NCBI GenBank assembly: GCA_041663205.1
Contig: JBAZQZ010000004.1
Span: 18,111 to 82,110 of the forward strand
Length of the DNA stretch: 64,000 nucleotides
DNA from: UM-FILTER-38-24 sp041663205
GTDB lineage: Bacteria > Patescibacteriota > Gracilibacteria > UBA1369 > LOWO2-01-FULL-3
Direction: 5' to 3'
Shown: positions 49,329-58,563 of the stretch, in pieces
Layout: each line of letters opens with the position of its first letter
How positions within the stretch are numbered: the first letter of the stretch is position 1
The notes under the pieces: model-generated
The model's database searches: none
Seen by the model: only the letters and a program-made list of their open reading frames with translations
What the model was told of the DNA's origin: nothing
Position numbers and translations under genes: made by a program

Positions 49329-50522
49329 GTGGAAAAAATTAAAAAAATAAGGGGGGGAGGTGTGAAGAAGGCCGAAAAGTGTGTGCGACTTCCGGCGGAT
49401 GAGCATTTTCATAAAGGGCAGGCGATTGAGTGGTGGTATTTTAACGGGTTTTTGGAGGGGGAGGGTGGTGGACGCGGGGAGGAAAAAGCGGGGAGGAATG
49501 GTGGAAGTGGGAAGGAGAGAGGAAAAGGTGTTGGTGGTTGTGAAGGCGGTGGACACAAATATTCTTTCATGACGTGTCTTTTTAAGGCGGAGAAAGATAA
49601 GGTGAATTTGAGTTTTTTGAAGTTGCCGGTGAAGACGATTTATTTTTCGCATTCGCTTTTGTTTGATTTGACGACGGGGAAAGTCGAGAAGGAGGTTTTG
49701 CCTTTTGTTATGCTTTCGGAGGACAGTTTCAAGGCGGAGGAGCTTAAAATAAATTATTTTTATCCGTTGCGGACGGATTATATTAATTATGAAATTTCAA
49801 GATTCGGGGAGGCGATGCGGCTTAAAACGAAGTGGTTTGATTTGGTTTTGGACAACAAAAAACCGCCGCTTTTGGAGGGTGGGAAGGGGTATATAGAGTT
49901 GCCGGGAAAGTCCACGTATTATTATTCGTATTCGCGGATGGAGGCGCAGGGGGTCGTCGGAAAAGAGCGGGTGAAAGGGATCGCGTGGCATGATAAACAA
50001 TGGAGCACTGCGGGATTTATGGATGATTATTGGTTGTGGTTTTCAATACAGGCCGAGGATGGGACGGATATAGTTTGTTTTGATTATAAGGGCAAAAAGA
50101 TGGCGACGATTTCTTATGGGGAGGGCGATGGCTGTGGGATTGGAGGCGGGCATGGTGGTGGAGGAGGTGGTGGAGTTGTTGGTGGCGGTGGCAGGCAAAA
50201 AACTTTGCCGGTTACGTTTGAGCCGACTGGAAGGGCTTGGGAAAGCCCGGGGACGGGGATTTCGTATAATTTGAAATGGAGAATAAAGGTCGGGGGTTAT
50301 GTGATTGAGACCGCGCCTTTTATGGAGGATTGCGAGATGAGATTCGGGTTTATAAATTATTGGGAAGGGCCGTTGAAAGTTTCCGTGAATGGTAAGCCGG
50401 CGAAGGGTTTTATGGAGTTCTTGGCCAAAAAAGGCGTGTCGGGAATTACCGGAATGATTGAAAGAGAGGTGGAGTTGGCGATGGGGAAGATGAGAAAGTT
50501 TAAGAGGTTTTTGGTGGGGTAG
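49329..50522 (+). CDS. CrtC/AttH-like lipocalin-fold protein with Gly-rich inserts
   Basis: A 397-residue protein resembling CrtC (hydroxyneurosporene hydratase)/AttH-like two-domain lipocalin proteins: AIEWWYFNGFLEG near the N-terminus, KGIAWHDKQWSTAGFMDDYW in the middle and MRFGFINYWEGPLKVSVNGK at the end. Two glycine-rich low-complexity inserts (about 45-76 and 258-280) interrupt loops of the fold. There is no signal peptide, and no carotenoid genes are nearby, so a carotenoid substrate is doubtful. GTG 49329 lies 6 nt behind a consensus promoter. Confidence 0.75.
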   Translation: MEKIKKIRGGGVKKAEKCVRLPADEHFHKGQAIEWWYFNGFLEGEGGGRGEEKAGRNGGSGKERGKGVGGCEGGGHKYSFMTCLFKAEKDKVNLSFLKLPVKTIYFSHSLLFDLTTGKVEKEVLPFVMLSEDSFKAEELKINYFYPLRTDYINYEISRFGEAMRLKTKWFDLVLDNKKPPLLEGGKGYIELPGKSTYYYSYSRMEAQGVVGKERVKGIAWHDKQWSTAGFMDDYWLWFSIQAEDGTDIVCFDYKGKKMATISYGEGDGCGIGGGHGGGGGGGVVGGGGRQKTLPVTFEPTGRAWESPGTGISYNLKWRIKVGGYVIETAPFMEDCEMRFGFINYWEGPLKVSVNGKPAKGFMEFLAKKGVSGITGMIEREVELAMGKMRKFKRFLVG

Positions 50523-51006
50523 GGGGGCGAGTTGAGCGGGGAGGGGTAAAAAGTTGATGTGAGAAAATCGCGTTATGATAGCCGCTACGGGATGATTTGG
50601 TAGAAGTGAGGCGGATGTGGCAGTTTTTTTGAAGAGTGTTTTTGATTTTATCTTTTTTGCGGGATTGTGTTGTTGTAGGTTTATGTTCTGGCTTAACGTC
50701 ACCGTTAACGGGTGTTTTTTTGGTGTTTTTGGCTTGCTGATCGCGAGAGTGACACGAAGGGGTACTCGTGGCTTATGTAAGCCGAAAATGGGGGATGAAG
50801 TAAGCTAACGCGCGCGTTAAGGCAGAGGGCGGTTTTGGGGTTTGTCAAATTGAGATTCTTAGATTTTGGTTTGGGTTGAAAATTTTTCTTGGGAGGGGTG
50901 AGGGAGGGTTTGTTGGGGTTTTGGTTTTGAGCGGGTTGGATTTGTGGTATGGTTTGGGGTGGCCTCGCGATATGGAGAGCGGGGCGAAATCTTTAACCTT
51001 ATTGCT
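50523..51006. other. Intergenic region, no clear gene
   Basis: A 484-bp G/T-rich gap. Seen in it: a small hairpin with T-run after the CrtC-like gene (50701-50721), GGCTTATGTAAGCC, the palindrome TAACGCGCGCGTTA near 50806-50819, and a possible TTGAGC...TATGGT promoter just before 51007. A 63-codon GTG reading frame at 50617-50808 exists but has no supporting feature. May contain decayed sequence. Confidence 0.5.
50701..50721 (+). terminator. Possible terminator after the CrtC-like gene
   Basis: CACCG and CGGGTG pair imperfectly around TTAA, followed by seven Ts. It lies 180 nt after the stop, so the assignment is tentative. Confidence 0.35.
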
Positions 51007-52638
51007 ATGAGTATTTTTAAAAAAGTTTTTTGGGGGAAGTGGGAGAAGAGGGGAGGTTTTTTTGCCGGGGAGAGCGTGTGTGGTAGTGGGGAGAGCGTGT
51101 GTAGGAGTTTGGCGAGTTTTTGTGTAAGCGTGGTTGTTTTTGTTTCGTTTTTTGTTTTGGGAAGTGTGAGTGTTTTTGCGGTGACTGCGGAGGGAGTGTG
51201 GAATTTTGGGGCGGTTGGGCCGGCGCAAAACGGGGCGACACATTTTGAGTTTCCGGCGGAGGGGGGTGAGGTGACCGGTGGATTTTCGGGGTCCGGATAT
51301 GCGACTGACGTGAAAATGGGGGGAGATTTTACGGGGACTTTTACCGGTGGGTGGGATGGGGTTTTTAGCGGAGAATACAGCGGGAGCGTTGATTATACTT
51401 GGGTGAATCCGGGGACTGGAGCGAAGACTGCGAATAGTCAGCCATTGTCCGGGACTTGGACTGCGAAATTGGGGAGGGAGGGTGAGGGAAAGGGAAAATT
51501 GATTCTTACTTTGAACGCGTCAAATGCGCCGTCTACAAGTATGTCGGCGAGTTTTGATTCGGCGGAATTTGATGCGGAATTGGCGGAGGCGCAAAAAGCG
51601 GAGGAGGAAAGCGAGAAGCCGTTTGATGAGCAGGAAGCGCTTTTGGAAAAGGAATTTGGCGGGTCGGCTATCGGGGAGTTTGGTAGTTTTTCGGGAGTTT
51701 ACGTGGTGGTTGACGGGAAAAAAATTGATCTGGAAAAGTCGGATGATCCTTTTAAAGATGTGCAATTTCGCAGAGGAATGACCATTGGGACGTATGACGA
51801 AAACAGTTGGGGGGAGATAGAACTTGAGGATGGGAGCGAGATTACTCTTTCGGGGGAGGGGTCTGAAATTTCGGTGATAACAATGGCGGATATTGATAAA
51901 GAACTTTGGAAAAAGACTGTCGGGGATTTGCCGAGGGGAACGGTGATTACGGCTTCGCCCGGGCAAATTGTGCTGAAGTATAAGACTGGAGGGAAGGAGG
52001 GGTATCTTTTTCCGCAGGGGAAAGAGGATAAAAAGAAAGGGGTCACGACCGGGGTGGGGAATTTTGAGCAGAAAGTTGAGGGCGCGGAGGATTTGACGGA
52101 GATGATGTATGTAATTTTTTCAAATCCGGACAGCGGGGCGGATTTTTCGGGGGTGGAGGATATGATCGGAAATGTTGCGGGGCTTAGGGATTTTGGGCAT
52201 AAGGCGCCGCCTTTGCCTGAGGTGGAGGGGGAAAAAGATGTTGTCGGGGATGCTATAAATAGTGCGATTGATGCTGTGGGAAATCAATTTATGGGACTTC
52301 TTTTTTCAAATCACAGCGAGGTTTCCTATGATTATGATGGGGAAAATGTGGAGGTGAAAGTTTTGGAGGGAGAGGTGACGATTTTTAAAATGGATTTTAA
52401 TGGAAAAACGGAGGAGGTCGGGAAAATTCCGCAGGGACAGAGCGCAAAAATAGCTTTCGCGGATTTTGTCGGGGATAAAAAAGTGGCGGTTATGGCGGGT
52501 GAGTTTGATTTGGGGTATCCGCTGTATTATTATTTTGTCGGTGGAGGGATAATGTTTGTGTTTATTGCGATTTTGTCTTATTTCGGCGCGAAAAGGGTGA
52601 AGGCGGGAAAGGCGGATACTCATTGGAAAGATTACTAA
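51007..52638 (+). CDS. FecR-like surface protein with two membrane anchors
   Basis: A 543-residue protein. An N-terminal hydrophobic signal (about 36-59) is followed by a Gly/Ser/Thr-rich beta region with repeated GxFTGxFxGxWDGVFSG-like strands. A FecR-like stretch (FRRGMTIGTYDENSWGEIEL, DGSEITLSGEGSEISV) lies near 255-300, and a second occurs near 450-490 (VEVKVLEGEVTIFKMDFNGK). A C-terminal membrane helix (about 505-530) ends the protein. FecR-like domains often bind or sense envelope partners. ATG 51007 is chosen because it starts just before the signal. It is 25 nt ahead of the next membrane protein gene. Confidence 0.7.
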   Translation: MSIFKKVFWGKWEKRGGFFAGESVCGSGESVCRSLASFCVSVVVFVSFFVLGSVSVFAVTAEGVWNFGAVGPAQNGATHFEFPAEGGEVTGGFSGSGYATDVKMGGDFTGTFTGGWDGVFSGEYSGSVDYTWVNPGTGAKTANSQPLSGTWTAKLGREGEGKGKLILTLNASNAPSTSMSASFDSAEFDAELAEAQKAEEESEKPFDEQEALLEKEFGGSAIGEFGSFSGVYVVVDGKKIDLEKSDDPFKDVQFRRGMTIGTYDENSWGEIELEDGSEITLSGEGSEISVITMADIDKELWKKTVGDLPRGTVITASPGQIVLKYKTGGKEGYLFPQGKEDKKKGVTTGVGNFEQKVEGAEDLTEMMYVIFSNPDSGADFSGVEDMIGNVAGLRDFGHKAPPLPEVEGEKDVVGDAINSAIDAVGNQFMGLLFSNHSEVSYDYDGENVEVKVLEGEVTIFKMDFNGKTEEVGKIPQGQSAKIAFADFVGDKKVAVMAGEFDLGYPLYYYFVGGGIMFVFIAILSYFGAKRVKAGKADTHWKDY

Positions 52639-52663
52639 TTTTTGTAAATTTTAATCAAGTAAT

Positions 52664-53572
52664 ATGCAAAATTCAAAAAAAACAGGCGAGAAAATAAATG
52701 TGCCTGCAATCGTGAAAACCGCGGTTTGTGGGGTGCTGTTTTTGGCTACGGTATACGCTTTTGCGACGGTGTCGGCGGGGATGATGAATGATTATATGAT
52801 GTTGCTTTTCCCGAGTGCGAAAGTTTTGGGGGCGTGGGCGCTTAGGCTTTGTGTTTATGCTTTGTTGTTTTTTGTGATGCTGGGTGTGTGTTCGGTTTTG
52901 GTCAGACCAAAGTGGGTGATGTTTTTGGTGTGCGCTTTGGGGGCGGCGATTTACGCTTTGGTTTGTGGAGGAGGGATGGTTGTTTGGGTTTCTTCAGCGG
53001 TTTTCGCGCTTTTGCTCGTTTGGTACGCGTTTTTTGTGATGGAGCAAATTGAAAATCAAATAAATTTTTCCGTGCGTCCGCTCGGGGATAAAAAAACTTT
53101 GGTCGGGGTTTTTCTGGCGATTTTGATTTGTGTGTCGTTTGGGTTGGGATATTTTAATGAGGCGACTGTCGGTAAATACGCGATTCCGCCGAAAGCGAGA
53201 GAATATGTGACGGAGACGGTATTTAAGACTTTGGAAAAAACTGTTGAGGATCAGATGAAGGTTCAAACGGAAGGGCAGAAACTTTCAAAAAAACAGCAGG
53301 CCGAGTTGGATAAACAAAAACAGGATGCTATAACAAAAGCCAAAGATGAGTTGAAAAAAACCCTTGATGATGCGGAAAAACAGCTTTTGCCTTATAAAAA
53401 TTATGTTGCGGTGACGCTCGGGGTGCTTGCGTTTTTTGTTTTTCAGACGTTGTTTTTTGTTTTGCTTTTGTTGCTTTCTCCGATGTTTTTGCTCGTGTTT
53501 TTTGTAATGAAACTTACGAGATTTACGCATGAGGAAGCGGAAAAAGTGGAGGTGAAGAGGCTGAAGGTGTAG
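52664..53572 (+). CDS. Unknown polytopic membrane protein with coiled coil
   Basis: A 302-residue protein with about four N-terminal membrane helices, a fifth near 150-165, a long charged coiled-coil segment (about 190-245; SKKQQAELDKQKQDAITKAK) and one or two C-terminal helices (about 250-285). The coiled coil probably lies outside or between the helices. No family recognised. It is co-transcribed with the FecR-like gene and may form a complex with it. Confidence 0.65.
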   Translation: MQNSKKTGEKINVPAIVKTAVCGVLFLATVYAFATVSAGMMNDYMMLLFPSAKVLGAWALRLCVYALLFFVMLGVCSVLVRPKWVMFLVCALGAAIYALVCGGGMVVWVSSAVFALLLVWYAFFVMEQIENQINFSVRPLGDKKTLVGVFLAILICVSFGLGYFNEATVGKYAIPPKAREYVTETVFKTLEKTVEDQMKVQTEGQKLSKKQQAELDKQKQDAITKAKDELKKTLDDAEKQLLPYKNYVAVTLGVLAFFVFQTLFFVLLLLLSPMFLLVFFVMKLTRFTHEEAEKVEVKRLKV

Positions 53573-53593
53573 AGGGAGCGACTTTACGCGTGC

Positions 53594-53622
53594 TTGACGC
53601 GTTGATAAAAATAATATATTTA
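53594..53622 (+). promoter_or_regulatory. Promoter of the zinc-ribbon cluster (leaderless)
   Basis: TTGACG (53594-53599) and TATTTA (53617-53622), 17-bp spacer; GTG 53629 follows 6 nt later, supporting that start. Confidence 0.55.
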
Positions 53623-53628
53623 AGTTTT

Positions 53629-55233
53629 GTGGAAAAAATTTGTAAACAATGCGGGGGAAGTTTTGAAATTTTGGATTTTGAAAAGAAATTTTATGAAAAA
53701 GCTATGTTGCCTTTGTCTTGTTTGTGCTCTGATTGTAGGGAACAAAGACGCTTAGTCTTTAGAAACGAAAGATGTTTGTACGGGAGAACTTGTGATTTGT
53801 GCGGGAAGAATATTTTGTCCACTTATGCCCCCGAAGTTCCTTATACAGTTTATTGCAATGAATGTTGGTGGGGGGATAAATGGGATGCGGAGAAATATGC
53901 TCAGGAATTTGATTTTTCTCGCCCGTTTTTTGAACAAATTGATGAATTATGGAAAAAAGTTCCGCAATTAAATCTTGTGAATTCCAAGAGTCAAAATAGT
54001 GATTATGCCAATTTTAGCGAGCAGGAGCATAATTGTTATTTGGTTTTTGCAAGCAATAGAAATGAGGATTGTTATTATTCCGAATATATTTGGGACAGCA
54101 AAAAATGCATGGATTGTTTGAATGTTAAAAAGTGTCAGCTTTTATTTATGTGTGTTGATTGTTCCGAATCTTACGAGTGTTTTTATTCTCAGAACTGCCA
54201 TAATTCGCATAGTCTTCGATATTGTTATGATTGTAAGGGATGCCATGATTTATTTGCTTGTGCCGGGCTTAGAAATAAATCGTACTCGATTTTGAACAAA
54301 CAGTATTCAAAAGAAGAGTATTTTAAAATTTTAGAAAATGAAGATGAAAAGTCGAGAATTTTAAAAGAATATGAGTTGTTGAAAACGAAAGTACCGCGAT
54401 TGTATGCGAATATTTTGAATTGCGAGGATGTTACGGGGGATTATTTAAATTCGTGTTCCAGGGCGCATTTGTGCTTCAATTCTTTTGACTTGCAGGATGC
54501 ATTTTTTGTCGAAAACAGTCCCGGTGGCACTCGAGATGTTTGCCATATCAGCGGGTGCACTCATTGTGAGCTTTCTTCGGAATTGGTCAGTGTCGCGTAC
54601 GGGCATAATTGTCATTTTGTGCTTTATTCTCACACGGGAATCAGCGATTCAAAATATTCCGTTTTGAGTACTTCGTGTAGTGATTTGTTTGGATGTGTCG
54701 GGTTAAGAAATAAAAAATATTGTATTTTGAATAAGCAATATTCCAAAGAGGATTATGAAAAACTTGTTGTGAAAATTATTGAACATATGAAAAAGACCCG
54801 CCTACCGGACGGGCAGGCCGGAGAATGGGGTGAGTTTTTTCCGATTTCTTTGTCACCATTTTATTATAATGAGACTGTGGCGAATGAGTATTATCCTTTG
54901 GATAAAAGTGTTGCGGAGAAACTCGGTGGGAAATGGAAAGAGAAGGAGGAAAGAGAATATCGGGAGGCTACGAAAGAAATTTTAAAGTGTGATGATTGCG
55001 GGAAAAATTATAAAATTGTAAAACCCGAGTTGGATTTTTATAAAAATTTTAAGATTTCTTTGCCGAAGTTGTGTCCTGGATGCAGGCATGTTGGAAGGCT
55101 TAAATTGCGAAATCCCAAGAAACTTTGGACGCGAAAATGTGACAAGTGCGGGGTGGAGATAAAGACGAGTTATGCGCCTGAGAGAAAGGAAAAAGTGTAT
55201 TGCGAGGAGTGTTATTTGAAGGAGGTTTACTAA
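53629..55233 (+). CDS. Zinc-ribbon/cysteine-ladder protein, paralog 1
   Basis: A 534-residue protein with 41 cysteines by my count. It has paired zinc ribbons at both ends: CxxC...CxxC near 5-55 plus CDLCG...YCNEC, and at the C-terminus CDDCG...CPGC plus CDKCG...YCEEC, ending YLKEVY. Between them lie two halves rich in regularly spaced Cys/Asn/Tyr, each ending in a GLRNKxYxILNKQYSKE motif. The spacing suggests a beta-solenoid (inference). The first ribbon resembles the zf-trcl type. It carries a 7-residue insert (about 54793-54819) absent from the paralogs. GTG 53629 matches the start of the paralogs. Function unknown; a nucleic-acid or metal-binding role is possible. Confidence 0.8.
   Translation: MEKICKQCGGSFEILDFEKKFYEKAMLPLSCLCSDCREQRRLVFRNERCLYGRTCDLCGKNILSTYAPEVPYTVYCNECWWGDKWDAEKYAQEFDFSRPFFEQIDELWKKVPQLNLVNSKSQNSDYANFSEQEHNCYLVFASNRNEDCYYSEYIWDSKKCMDCLNVKKCQLLFMCVDCSESYECFYSQNCHNSHSLRYCYDCKGCHDLFACAGLRNKSYSILNKQYSKEEYFKILENEDEKSRILKEYELLKTKVPRLYANILNCEDVTGDYLNSCSRAHLCFNSFDLQDAFFVENSPGGTRDVCHISGCTHCELSSELVSVAYGHNCHFVLYSHTGISDSKYSVLSTSCSDLFGCVGLRNKKYCILNKQYSKEDYEKLVVKIIEHMKKTRLPDGQAGEWGEFFPISLSPFYYNETVANEYYPLDKSVAEKLGGKWKEKEEREYREATKEILKCDDCGKNYKIVKPELDFYKNFKISLPKLCPGCRHVGRLKLRNPKKLWTRKCDKCGVEIKTSYAPERKEKVYCEECYLKEVY
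54794..54822 (+). repeat. Small palindromic insert encoding RLPDGQAG
   Basis: Relative to paralogs 2-4, seven residues are added between the helix IIEHM and GEWGEFFP. The DNA contains CCTACCGGACGGGCAGG, an imperfect palindrome, and is in frame. The same peptide type recurs across CPR genomes in my memory. Confidence 0.7.
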
Positions 55234-55253
55234 AAATTATTAATTTAAAATGT

Positions 55254-56921
55254 ATGGAAAAAATTTGTAAAAAATGTGGGGCGGGGTTTGAAATTACGGA
55301 GGAAGAAAATAAGTTTCGGGAAAAATTGTCGCCGGTTGTCGGGGGCAAAAAATATGTTTTGCCGGAGCCGGAAGAATGTGAAAGTTGTCGCAGGCAAAAG
55401 AGGCTTACTTTTCGCAATGAAAGAAATATGGTGATGACAAAGTGCGCGATGACGGGGAAAAATACGCTTTCCGTTTATCCGCTTTCCGCGCCGTTTCCGA
55501 TTTATTCGCCGGAGGCATGGTACGGGGATGCGTGGGATCCATTGAGTTACGGGCAGGAGTTTGATTTTTCGCGGCCGTTTTTTGAGCAGTATTATGAGCT
55601 TCAATCAAAAGTTCCGCATATTTCAAATATAATTGTGCGCACGGAAAATTGTGATTTTTGCAATACCGTCGGGGAGTGCAAAAACTGTTATCTCCTTTAT
55701 GGCTCAATAGATTGCGAAGATTGTCAGTATGGAAATCCTTTTAACTCTAAAAATTGTATAGATTCTCTTGTCATTAGAGATTGCCAATTTTGTTATGAGT
55801 GCATGGATTGTTCAAATCTGTACGAGTGTTTTTTCTGTCAGGATTGCGGGAATTCAAGAAATCTTTGGTTTTGTTTTGATGTCGGGCAAAATTCAAGTGA
55901 TTGTTTTTTGTGCGTCGGGCTCAAGCATAAAAGTTATTGTATTTTTAATAAGCAATATTCAAAAGAGGAATATGAGAAAAAAGTCGCGGAGCTTAAAAAG
56001 AAAAGCTACCCTGAGCTTTTGAAAATGCTTGATGATTTTAAAAAAACGGTTCCTGTGAGAAATGTTATCGGCGTGAATAATGAAAATGTTTCGGGTGACG
56101 CCGTGATCAATTCAAAAAATTGTCGCGAGGTTTTTTATTCGTCCGGTTGCGAGGATGGGGTTTACGGCGTGCAGGTTTTTAAAACAAATAATTTTTTGGA
56201 TAGCGATTATGGCGAGGAGTCGAGTTTCATGTATGAGAATATGGGTTTTTACAAGGACAACGGGGCTTATTTCTCGCATTGGTGCTGGGACGCAAACAAT
56301 ATTTTTTATTGTTCAATGTGTGGAAATAATGTAAGCGATTGTTTCGGTTGCGTGAGTTTGTTGCACAAAAAATATTGCATTTTGAACAAGCAATACACAA
56401 AAGAAGAATATGAAAAGATTTTTCCGAAAATTATTGAACATATGGAAAAGGGGGGCGAATGGGGGAAATATTTTTTGATGAATTGTTCGCCGTTTGCTTA
56501 TAACAAAAGTATGGCGCAGGATTATTTTCCGCTTACAAAAGCCGAAATCGAGAAGGCGGGGTTGAAGTTTGAGGAGGAAACTACGAGTGTGAAAAATGTT
56601 GAAAATATTATTTTGGCGAAGGATTTGCCGGAGATAGAGAATGCCGGAGATGAGATTTTGACGAGCGCGATAAAGTGTGAAATTTCCGGACGGCTTTTTA
56701 AACTTACTCCGTTGGAACTTGCGTTTTATCGCAAGTATAAGCTAAAATTGCCTGTATGTCATTTTGAGGAAAGATGCAAAAGGAGGCTTGCGGCACGAAA
56801 CGGATTTAAACTTTTTGACAGAAAATGCGACAAATGCGGGGCAAACACGAAGACGACTTATGCGCCTGAGTATAAAGGAAAAGTGTATTGTGAGGAGTGC
56901 TATTTGAAAGAGGTTTATTAG
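55254..56921 (+). CDS. Zinc-ribbon/cysteine-ladder protein, paralog 2
   Basis: A 555-residue paralog with the same architecture: ICKKCGAGFEITEEENKFRE and CESCRRQKRL in the N-terminal ribbon, then NCYLLYGSIDCEDCQYGN-type cysteine ladder, two copies of the KQYSKEEYEK/KQYTKEEYEK motif, and the C-terminal CDKCGANTKTTYAPE...YCEECYLKEVY. In the C-terminal first ribbon the pattern CEISG...CHFEERC replaces the usual CxxC pair. ATG 55254 gives the family N-terminus. It follows paralog 1 by 20 nt and precedes paralog 3 by 6 nt. Confidence 0.8.
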   Translation: MEKICKKCGAGFEITEEENKFREKLSPVVGGKKYVLPEPEECESCRRQKRLTFRNERNMVMTKCAMTGKNTLSVYPLSAPFPIYSPEAWYGDAWDPLSYGQEFDFSRPFFEQYYELQSKVPHISNIIVRTENCDFCNTVGECKNCYLLYGSIDCEDCQYGNPFNSKNCIDSLVIRDCQFCYECMDCSNLYECFFCQDCGNSRNLWFCFDVGQNSSDCFLCVGLKHKSYCIFNKQYSKEEYEKKVAELKKKSYPELLKMLDDFKKTVPVRNVIGVNNENVSGDAVINSKNCREVFYSSGCEDGVYGVQVFKTNNFLDSDYGEESSFMYENMGFYKDNGAYFSHWCWDANNIFYCSMCGNNVSDCFGCVSLLHKKYCILNKQYTKEEYEKIFPKIIEHMEKGGEWGKYFLMNCSPFAYNKSMAQDYFPLTKAEIEKAGLKFEEETTSVKNVENIILAKDLPEIENAGDEILTSAIKCEISGRLFKLTPLELAFYRKYKLKLPVCHFEERCKRRLAARNGFKLFDRKCDKCGANTKTTYAPEYKGKVYCEECYLKEVY

Positions 56922-56927
56922 AAATTT

Positions 56928-58547
56928 ATGGAAAAAGTTTGCAAACAATGTGGGGTGGAGTTTGAAATTACTGAGGAGGATTTGAAATTTTATGATAAGG
57001 TTTCTACTGTGATTGAAGGCAAAAAATATGCTTTGCCGGTGCCTACGCTTTGTCCGGAGTGCAGGCTTATGCGCAGGCTTTCTTTTAGAAATGAGAAAAA
57101 ATTTTATAAAAGAAAATGTGATCTTTGCGGGAAAAGCGGGATTTTTATTTTTCCGGAGGGGGTGAAATTTCCCGTGTATTGCGTGGATTGTTGGTGGGGT
57201 GATAAGTGAGATGCTTTGGGATATGGAAGAGAATATGACTTTGATAAGCCGTTTTTTGAGCAGTTCAAGGAGCTTTCCGAGCGCGTGCCGAGAATGGGGC
57301 TTTTCCAGATGAATAATGAAAATAGTGAGTTTAACAGTTTTTTGGCATACAGCAAAAACGTTTATATGAGCCCGGGTTCGCATTTTTTGCAGGATAGTGT
57401 TTTTTGCAGGAAAAGCCAATATTCAAAAGATTGTTTGAATTCTTTGTTTGTGGATCATTGTGAGCTTGTCGGAGAGAGCGCTAACGCAAGCCATTGTTAT
57501 AATTGCAGATATGTTTTTAATTGCGTGAATTGTTCTGACTGTTTTTATATGGCGGACTCAATCGGATGCACGAATTGTTTTATGTGCAGTGGGTTAATCA
57601 AGAAAAATTATTGTATAAAAAACAAACAATATTCAAAAGAGGAATATGAAAAACTGATTGCGGAAAAAACGCAGGAGGATGCGGAAAAATTGATGGATGA
57701 ATTTGAGGTTTTCAATAAAACCGTTCCGAAAAAATATCAAAATCAATTGAATTGTGAAAATTCTTCCGGCGATTTTATACAAAATTGTAAGAATGCCGAA
57801 GAGTGTTTTGACTGTTTCAAAATCGTGGATTCTAAATATTTGGTTGAATGTGAGGACGTAAAAGACAGTATGGATCTGAACATGAACGATAAAAATATTC
57901 AGCTTTCTTATGAGATGAGTTGCGGTGGCGAGGACAATTATTTGGCTAAATTCGGGTTTGTTTGTTGCGATATTTTAGAGAGCGAATACCTTATGGAAAG
58001 CTTTTTTGTAAGCGAATGTTTCGGGTGTTGCGGACTTCATCCCAGGACTAAAAATTGTATTTTTAATAAGCAATATTCAAAAAAGGAATATGACGTTTTG
58101 AGAGCGAAAATTATAGAGCAAATGACTCATGACGGGGAATACGGCGAGTTTTTTCCGATGGAGCTTTCCCCTTTTGCTTACAATGAAAGTGTTGCAAGTG
58201 ATTATTTCCCGATGACGAAAGAGGAGGTTTTGGGCCTGGGATGGCGATGGAAAGACATGGATCCTGTCGTGAAAGGGAGTGGGATGGATCAGGTTTCTTC
58301 GTGTGCGACATGCGGGAAAAATTTTAAAACTGTTTCTCTTGAGATTGAACTTGCGAAAAAAATGAAGATGGCGCTTTCCAAAAAATGCCCTGATTGCAGG
58401 CAAAAAGACCTTAAGAGGTTTAAAAACCCCAGAAAACTTTACGAGAGAAAATGCGATAAGTGCGGGGAGAAAATTAGGTCCGTGTACTTGCCTGAAAGAC
58501 CGGAAAAAGTATACTGTGAGGAGTGTTATTTGAAGGAAGTGTATTAA
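56928..58547 (+). pseudogene. Zinc-ribbon/cysteine-ladder paralog 3 with in-frame UGA
   Basis: Paralog 3 is intact over its whole length except for TGA at 57207-57209, in frame, at the second Trp of WWGDKW that paralogs 1 and 4 keep (TGG in paralog 1). The downstream 443 codons show no other stop or frameshift and keep every motif, including GLIKKNYCIKNKQYSKEEY, the second KQYSKKEYD motif and CDKCGEKIRSVYLPE...YCEECYLKEVY. Three explanations remain: recent nonsense mutation, sequencing or population variant, or UGA readthrough. Standard-code TGA stops elsewhere argue against global recoding. The last 61 nt are identical to the end of paralog 4. Confidence 0.75.
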
Positions 58548-58551
58548 AGTG
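58491..58551 (+). repeat. 61-nt identical block shared with paralog 4
   Basis: 58491-58551 equals 60178-60238 base for base, including the stop and 4 nt beyond. The genes elsewhere are far more diverged, so this suggests recent gene conversion or recombination at their ends. Confidence 0.85.
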
Positions 58552-58557
58552 TATATT
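58552..58557 (+). promoter_or_regulatory. -10 of paralog 4 (leaderless)
   Basis: TATATT lies 6 nt before ATG 58564, giving paralog 4 its own possible start within the cluster. Confidence 0.45.
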
Positions 58558-58563
58558 CTTGGC

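Noticed and set aside
48732..49652. Long minus-strand reading frame of about 306 codons
   Set aside because: It opposes the 48960 and CrtC-like genes, has low-complexity Pro/Ser/Arg composition and matches no family; it is a shadow of G-rich coding DNA.
50617..50808. Small hydrophobic protein of 63 codons in the gap before 51007
   Set aside because: It starts at GTG without promoter or ribosome site, and G/T-rich DNA gives such frames by chance.
54793..54822. CRISPR-like or larger repeat array
   Set aside because: Only one short insert is seen, with no regularly spaced repeats or cas genes anywhere in the window.
56928..58547. Recoded UGA (Gly or Trp) across the genome, as in Gracilibacteria/SR1
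   Set aside because: Several core genes end in TGA at the expected place (for example 2275-2277 and 5130-5132) and no other core gene has internal UGA. The single UGA in paralog 3 sits at a Trp, not at Gly.
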